Part shown: piece after piece, positions 5,582 to 9,324 of the stretch | Layout: every line of letters starts with the position of its first letter | How positions within the stretch are numbered: position 1 is the first letter of the stretch | Assembly (NCBI GenBank): GCA_028276215.1 | Contig: JAPYWT010000065.1 | Coordinates: 1 to 9,324, forward strand | Length of the DNA: 9,324 nt | Direction: 5' to 3' | Source: Thermoflexus sp. | GTDB taxonomy: Bacteria > Chloroflexota > Anaerolineae > B4-G1 > DUEL01 | Made by a program: the position numbers and the translations under genes | Notes under the pieces: model-generated | The model's database searches: none | What the model saw: only the letters and a program-made list of their open reading frames with translations | What the model was told of the DNA's origin: nothing

Positions 5582-6268
5582 GTGGCACAGGACCCAATCG
5601 CCATTAAAGGAATCCGCCAGGGACTTCTGATCACCCTGGGTGAGGGGCCGTGGGATGCGCTGATGGAGGCCCTGGAACGGCGGCTGGAGAAGGGGGCCGC
5701 CTTCTTCCGAGGGGGACGTGCCGCGCTGGATGTGGGCCCCCGGCCACTGGACGAGGCCCAGATTCGCCAGACGCGCGACCTCCTGGCCCGCTACGGGGTG
5801 GACCTCTGGGCCGTGCGCGGCACGGCGGAGGCCACCATTGTGGCGACCGTACGGGCAGGCCTCTCCCCCCTTCTGGCTCCGGAAGGAGCGACTGGCGGGG
5901 CGGTACCTTCAGAGCAGGAGGAAACCCCGCCGGTGCCTGCCGGTGGACTGGTGGTGGAGCGGACTGTCCGCTCCGGCCAACGGATTGAGCACCCCGGCGA
6001 CGTCATCGTCATTGGCGACGTCCACGCCGGGGCGGAGATTGTCGCTGGTCGCCACGTCATTGTCTGGGGGAAACTGCACGGCGTGGTGCACGCCGGGGCC
6101 CTGGGAGATGAGAGCGCCGTCGTCTGCGCGCTGGACCTGGCCCCGACGCAACTCCGCATCGCCGACCACATCGCCCGCTCTCCGGAGGAGCGCCGCCGTC
6201 GGCCAGTGCCGGAAATGGCCCGCGTCCGGCACGGGCGGATAGAGGCCGTCCCCTGGCCGCATCGGTAA
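5582..6268 (+). CDS. minC: Septum-site inhibitor MinC
   Basis: A 228-residue FtsZ-assembly inhibitor that acts away from mid-cell when recruited to the membrane by MinD. Residues 1-100 match the N-terminal FtsZ-binding domain in length and pattern. A Pro/Glu-rich linker (101-123) leads to the C-terminal beta-helix MinC_C domain (about 125-200), with the repeating turns GDVIVIGDVHAGAEIVAG and HVIVWGKLHGVVHAGALG that bind MinD. The predicted start is GTG at 5582; GGAG lies only two bases upstream, which is unusually close, and no better in-frame start was found before the HEPN stop. The C-terminal 25 residues after MinC_C are Arg-rich. The gene is followed nine bases later by minD, and total length is normal for the family. 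Confidence 0.93.
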   Translation: MAQDPIAIKGIRQGLLITLGEGPWDALMEALERRLEKGAAFFRGGRAALDVGPRPLDEAQIRQTRDLLARYGVDLWAVRGTAEATIVATVRAGLSPLLAPEGATGGAVPSEQEETPPVPAGGLVVERTVRSGQRIEHPGDVIVIGDVHAGAEIVAGRHVIVWGKLHGVVHAGALGDESAVVCALDLAPTQLRIADHIARSPEERRRRPVPEMARVRHGRIEAVPWPHR

Positions 6269-6273
6269 GGAGG
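6267..6273 (+). promoter_or_regulatory. Strong ribosome binding site of minD
   Basis: AAGGAGG overlaps the minC TAA stop and lies four bases before the minD ATG at 6278. It is the best match to the anti-16S consensus in the window, consistent with high MinD output. Confidence 0.75.
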
Positions 6274-6277
6274 TGGG

Positions 6278-7087
6278 ATGAGCGCCAGAGTAATTACGAT
6301 CACTTCGGGGAAGGGGGGAGTCGGCAAGACCACCGTCACGGCCAACCTGGGGGTCGCGCTGGCCATGCGCGGCCAGCGGGTGGTGACCATAGACGCGGAC
6401 ATCGGCCTGCGCAACCTGGACGTCATGCTGGGGCTGGAGAACCGCATCGTCTACGACCTGGTGGACGTGGTGGAGGGGCGATGCCGGCTGCGGCAGGCGC
6501 TGGTGCGGGATAAGCGGCTCCAGGAACTCTACCTGCTCCCCGCCGCCCAGACCCGCGATAAGAGCGCCCTGCGCGCGGAGGATATGGTCCGCGTCTGCAA
6601 CGAACTGCGGGAGTCCTTTGACTTTCTCCTGATAGACTCCCCGGCCGGGATTGAGCAGGGATTCCGCAACGCGGTGGCCCCCGCCGACGAGGTGCTCATC
6701 GTAACCAATCCGGAAGTGGCGGCGGTGCGGGATGCCGACCGGGTCATCGGCCTGATAGAGGCGGAGGGGAAAGGCCCCGCCCGGCTCATCATCAACCGCC
6801 TGAAGCCGGAACTGGTGCGCCGGGGGGACATGCTGGATACCTCGGCAGTGCTGGAACTGCTGGCCATAGACCTGATCGGCATCATCCCGGAGGACGAGAC
6901 GGTCATCGTGGCGGCCAACACGGGCCGACCGGTCGCCTTCACCGACAACAGTCTGGCCGGGCGGGCATTCCACAACATTGCCCGCCGCCTGATGGGCGAG
7001 GAAGTCCCCTTCGCCCCGATCAAGGAGCCGGGCTTTCTGGGACGAATCTTCCGCTGGATGCGCTCTGAGGGGGAGGAACAACGATGA
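6278..7087 (+). CDS. minD: Septum-site determining ATPase MinD
   Basis: A 269-residue ParA/MinD-family ATPase that dimerises on the membrane with ATP, recruits MinC, and is released by MinE. The deviant Walker A is SGKGGVGKTT (10-19), with both K12 and K17. Switch I region DADIGLRNLD (39-48) and Walker B-like LLIDSPAGIEQG (117-128) follow. INRL (about 172-175) and the EDETVIVAANTGRP segment are typical of MinD. The C-terminus GFLGRIFRWMRSE (about 252-264) is the amphipathic membrane-targeting helix. Every key residue expected is present. It overlaps minE by four bases (ATGA). Its codons are strongly GC-rich (one sampled line 70%), unlike the restriction-modification genes upstream. Confidence 0.97.
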   Translation: MSARVITITSGKGGVGKTTVTANLGVALAMRGQRVVTIDADIGLRNLDVMLGLENRIVYDLVDVVEGRCRLRQALVRDKRLQELYLLPAAQTRDKSALRAEDMVRVCNELRESFDFLLIDSPAGIEQGFRNAVAPADEVLIVTNPEVAAVRDADRVIGLIEAEGKGPARLIINRLKPELVRRGDMLDTSAVLELLAIDLIGIIPEDETVIVAANTGRPVAFTDNSLAGRAFHNIARRLMGEEVPFAPIKEPGFLGRIFRWMRSEGEEQR

Positions 7088-7353
7088 AACTACTGGACCG
7101 CGTGCTTCATCGCCAGGAACCACCCAGCGGCGAAATCGCCCGCGAACGTCTGCGTCTGGTGCTGGCCCACGACCGGGCCAACATCTCCCCCGGCCTTCTG
7201 GAGGTCTTGAAGGACGAAATCATCGCGGTCATCTCCCGCCACGTGCCCATAGACCCGGACGGGGTGCAGGTGACCTACACGGAGGGCCCGCGCGTCAACC
7301 GGCTGGTGGCCGACATTCCCCTGCGGACAGAACGGAGAGCCCAAAGAAGATGA
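7084..7353 (+). CDS. minE: Cell division topological specificity factor MinE
   Basis: An 89-residue partner that stimulates MinD ATPase and confines MinCD to the poles. The N-terminus MKLLDRVLHRQ can form the short membrane-binding helix. ARERLRLVLAHDRANISPGL (19-38) is the anti-MinCD region, and VLKDEIIAVISRHVPIDPDG (41-60) begins the dimerisation domain. The tail RTERRAQRR is basic. Overlap with minD (ATGA) implies translational coupling. Length is normal. The stop codon is directly followed by a nonamer repeat. Confidence 0.95.
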   Translation: MKLLDRVLHRQEPPSGEIARERLRLVLAHDRANISPGLLEVLKDEIIAVISRHVPIDPDGVQVTYTEGPRVNRLVADIPLRTERRAQRR

Positions 7354-7355
7354 TC

Positions 7356-7421
7356 CACGAAGGACACGAAGGATACGAATTATACCTTTCGCGTCTTTCG
7401 CGTCTTTCGCGCCTTTCGTGA
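7356..7421. repeat. Nonamer inverted repeat cluster between minE and rodA
   Basis: Two CACGAAGGA units (7356-7373) are followed by AT-rich TACGAATTATAC, then four units on the opposite strand sense: CTTTCGCGT twice, CTTTCGCGC and CTTTCGTGA (7386-7421). The left units are near complements of the right ones, so the block can fold as an imperfect hairpin. It starts two bases after the minE stop and ends five bases before the rodA ATG. It differs in sequence and period (9 against 7) from the other repeats in the window. No run of T follows, so it is not a classical terminator. Confidence 0.85.
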
Positions 7422-7426
7422 ACTCC

Positions 7427-8557
7427 ATGCGTCCCATTCAACCCTGGCGTCAGTTTGACTTTCTGCTCCTGGTCGTGATGCTTCTGCTGGTGGCATTGGG
7501 CGTGGCGATGATTCGCAGCGCCACCACCAACACCCCCGACCTGGCCGACCTCTGGCGGCGTCAGGCCAATTTTGCCGCCGTCGGCCTGGCGCTTTTTCTC
7601 CTGATGGCTGCTGCCCCCTACACCTGGTGGCGTCCGGTCTGGTGGCTGGGCTACCTGGTCGCCCTGGGCCTGCTGGTGCTGGTCCTCTTCATCGGCCGGA
7701 GCGAAATCGGCGACGTCCGGCGCTGGTTCTACATTGGTACCTTCCGCTTTCAGCCCTCGTTCCCGGCCATGCTCCTCCACGGGATCGCGGTCGCGGCGGT
7801 CCTGGACTCCCGGTTTCGTCTGAAGCGCCGCCGGTCCAGGGATGAGGAACCGGACGATGCTCCGCCCGGGTTCATCCCCTACGTCCTTTCCGGTCTGCTG
7901 ACCCTGGTTGCCGCCGCGCTGGTCTTCCGGGAGCCCGACCTGAGCACAGCCGCGATCTACATCGTGATCTGGGGGGTGATGGCCTTCATCTCCGGCGTCC
8001 GCCTGCTGTATCTTTTCGGCACCGGGGTGCTGGCGGTGGCCGGAATGGTCCCCCTTTGGGGGTTGATGAAAGAATATCAGCGGCAGCGGGTGCTGGTCTT
8101 CCTGAACCCCGAGCGGGACCCGGGCGCGCTCTACAACATCCACCAGGCCCTGATCAGCATCGGCTCCGGGGGGCTCTGGGGACAGGGCTACGGCGTGGGC
8201 AGCCAGAGCCAGTTGCACTTCCTGCGGGTCCGGCACACCGACTTCATTTTCTCTGTCATCGGAGAGGAACTGGGATTCATCGGGGTGATGCTGCTGTTTT
8301 TCATGTTCACCCTTCTCGCCTGGCGGCTGCTGCGGGCCGCCGTTCTGGCCCCTGACCGGTTCGGGCGGTTACTGGTGGTCGGTATGGGGGCCATTATCTT
8401 TGTCCCCCTTCTGATCAACGTGGGGATGAACCTGGGGCTGTTGCCGGTCACCGGCCTGCCGCTTCCCTTCGTCAGTTACGGCGGGACGGCCCTGGTGACG
8501 TACATGACTGCACTGGGGCTGGTGGAGAGCGTCGCCATGCGCCACCGGGAGCGGTGA
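7427..8557 (+). CDS. rodA: SEDS peptidoglycan polymerase RodA (FtsW/RodA/SpoVE family)
   Basis: A 376-residue, roughly ten-helix membrane protein that polymerises lipid II into glycan strands, normally with a class B PBP. GSQSQLHFLRVRHTDFIFSV (residues 258-277 from ATG 7427) is the RodA signature and contains the catalytic Asp (D272); PVTGLPLPFVSYGGTAL (340-356) is the conserved C-terminal motif. GSQSQL favours RodA over FtsW. The usual QPSE-x-x-K motif reads QPSFPAM (109-115), so the conserved Glu and Lys are both replaced. A cytoplasmic Arg-rich loop lies at about 130-140. A GTG at 7418 is in frame three codons earlier but lies inside the nonamer repeat; ATG 7427 is preferred. No Shine-Dalgarno is visible. 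Placement after minE links wall growth and division-site selection. Confidence 0.9.
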   Translation: MRPIQPWRQFDFLLLVVMLLLVALGVAMIRSATTNTPDLADLWRRQANFAAVGLALFLLMAAAPYTWWRPVWWLGYLVALGLLVLVLFIGRSEIGDVRRWFYIGTFRFQPSFPAMLLHGIAVAAVLDSRFRLKRRRSRDEEPDDAPPGFIPYVLSGLLTLVAAALVFREPDLSTAAIYIVIWGVMAFISGVRLLYLFGTGVLAVAGMVPLWGLMKEYQRQRVLVFLNPERDPGALYNIHQALISIGSGGLWGQGYGVGSQSQLHFLRVRHTDFIFSVIGEELGFIGVMLLFFMFTLLAWRLLRAAVLAPDRFGRLLVVGMGAIIFVPLLINVGMNLGLLPVTGLPLPFVSYGGTALVTYMTALGLVESVAMRHRER

Positions 8558-8590
8558 AGCGATCTTTGTTGCGGCAGGTTGTAATGACCT

Positions 8591-8679
8591 ACCACAGACG
8601 ACGAGGGTAGCGCAGGCTGTCAGCCTGTAAATGGTCCGTGGTCTGTGGTCTATGGTCTGTGGTCCGTGGTCAATGGTTA
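8591..8679. repeat. Second heptamer / GTAG-palindrome composite element
   Basis: Left arm: ACCAC (8591-8595) and AGACGAC (8596-8602). Centre: GTAG (8607-8610), CG, CAGGCTG (8613-8619), T, CAGCCTG (8621-8627), identical over 23 bases to 1437-1459. Right arm: seven heptamers at 8631-8679 (ATGGTCC, GTGGTCT twice, ATGGTCT, GTGGTCC, GTGGTCA, ATGGTTA). The arrangement, with arms pointing inward to the palindrome, repeats that at 1293-1538 but with far fewer left units. It fills most of the 135-base gap after rodA. Confidence 0.92.
8607..8629 (+). repeat. GTAG-plus-palindrome motif, copy 2 (REP-like)
   Basis: An exact copy of the 23-base unit at 1437-1459, in the same orientation and about 7.17 kb away. 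It has the same tetranucleotide head, two-base spacer and 7-base inverted arms around one T. Exact identity in otherwise diverged flanks argues for dispersal or strong constraint. REP-like status is inferred. Confidence 0.75.
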
Positions 8680-8692
8680 GAGGTGGGGGGAA

Positions 8693-9324
8693 ATGGACGC
8701 ACCGCGAACGCTCTGGACCGACCGTCCCATTCAGACCCGCAATGAGGACCGGCTGAATTTCGCCGACTACGCCGACATTCTGGCGGACATCATCCTCACC
8801 GCCGATACCCCCATCACCCTGGGCATCTTCGGGCCGTGGGGGAGCGGGAAGACCAGCCTGATGCGGCTGATTGCCGAGCGGCTGATCGGTCAGCGCACCC
8901 CCGGCCACCGGCGCGCCCAGACCGTCTGGTTTAACGCCTGGCAGTACGAGCGGGACGAGGCGGCCCTCTGGCGGGCCCTCCTCCTGCACGTCCTGGAAGG
9001 CCTGCGCAGCGACGACCTCTCCGAAGAGGACGCCCGTCAGATAGAGGACTGGCGGATGCGCCTCTATGCCGACGTGGAGCGGACCGAACTGGGTTCCCTG
9101 CAGGTGGACTGGCCCGCTGCCGGCCGCGCCGCCCTCAAACTGGGCCTCTCGTTCATCCCCGGACCGGGGACGCTTGCCGAACTGGTCAAACTGGCCCAGG
9201 GCAACGTCTCCGTGATGGAGGACCTGGTCAAGGCGTTCCGGCGGGAACGGGTGGAAATCCACCGCCGCCGCCTGTCGTTTCTGGAGGAGTTCCAGGCCGG
9301 GTTCGCCCACCTGGTCCGCGAGTA
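8693..9324 (+). CDS. KAP-family P-loop NTPase, 3'-partial
   Basis: The frame is open from ATG 8693 to the window edge (210 residues, no stop). Walker A is GPWGSGKTS (47-55), and VWFNAWQYERDEALWRALL-like sequence (79-97) is the hallmark of KAP NTPases, a STAND/AAA-related group that includes animal Kidins220/ARMS and the phage-exclusion protein PifA. Before Walker A, RTLWTDRPIQTRNEDRLNF (5-23) is the typical lead-in. The segment at about 143-175 (AALKLGLSFIPGPG, then LAELVKLAQG) sits where many members carry membrane helices, but it is only weakly hydrophobic. Walker B and any C-terminal effector lie beyond the window. GAGG nine bases upstream, just after the heptamer array, supports the start. 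A defence role is possible but not shown. Confidence 0.87.
   Translation, partial: MDAPRTLWTDRPIQTRNEDRLNFADYADILADIILTADTPITLGIFGPWGSGKTSLMRLIAERLIGQRTPGHRRAQTVWFNAWQYERDEAALWRALLLHVLEGLRSDDLSEEDARQIEDWRMRLYADVERTELGSLQVDWPAAGRAALKLGLSFIPGPGTLAELVKLAQGNVSVMEDLVKAFRRERVEIHRRRLSFLEEFQAGFAHLVRE

Noticed and set aside
5909..7123. 404-residue minus-strand open frame over minC/minD
   Set aside because: It is a shadow of strongly coding GC-rich genes; its composition is low-complexity (Gly, His, Gln, Pro) and no family is recognised.
7295..8236. 313-residue minus-strand open frame over rodA
   Set aside because: It is rich in Gln, Gly, His and Asp as expected from the reverse complement of a membrane protein gene, and it reads through the nonamer repeat.
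8369..9310. 313-residue minus-strand open frame over the rodA end, repeats and KAP gene
   Set aside because: It spans the repeat element and antisense to a clear Walker A gene; no family features.

Overview
The window is a GC-rich stretch of bacterial chromosome in which all 12 recognised genes lie on the + strand. Three things point to a Chloroflexota (Anaerolineae-like) bacterium: the complete minC-minD-minE set next to rodA, an LCP wall protein with a Pro-Thr tail, and intergenic space filled with GTGGTCN heptamer and CTTTCGCGT-type nonamer repeats. This assignment is an inference from recalled style, with no database support.

Layout. (1) 2-1288: the 3' part of an LCP (LytR-CpsA-Psr) envelope protein gene. 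(2) 1289-1975: a repeat-rich accessory stretch. It holds a large inverted heptamer array centred on a GTAG-plus-palindrome motif, a small four-helix-bundle gene (1553-1915), and a second heptamer array ending two bases before the next start codon. (3) 1976-5549: a HIT-family nucleotide hydrolase/phosphorylase, then a type II restriction-modification pair (beta-class SPPY methyltransferase and a probable CfrBI-like endonuclease), then an overlapping MNT nucleotidyltransferase/HEPN pair. Ribosome binding sites overlap upstream stop codons, so the last four genes look like one operon. (4) 5582-8557: minC, minD, minE and rodA, the division-site and wall-elongation block. A nonamer repeat sits between minE and rodA. 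(5) 8558-8692: a second, shorter copy of the heptamer/GTAG-palindrome element. (6) 8693-end: the N-terminal 210 residues of a KAP-type P-loop NTPase, cut by the window edge.

The envelope and division genes look like core chromosome. The restriction-modification/MNT-HEPN operon has visibly lower GC in sampled lines and reads as a defence or addiction islet placed between core genes. The most unusual signal is the intergenic DNA. Each of the four gaps longer than 50 bases is filled almost edge to edge by short tandem repeats. Two of them carry the same 23-base unit, a GTAG tetranucleotide followed by a tight palindrome, which resembles the REP elements moved by RAYT (Y1) transposases. Heptamers point inward from both sides of this unit.
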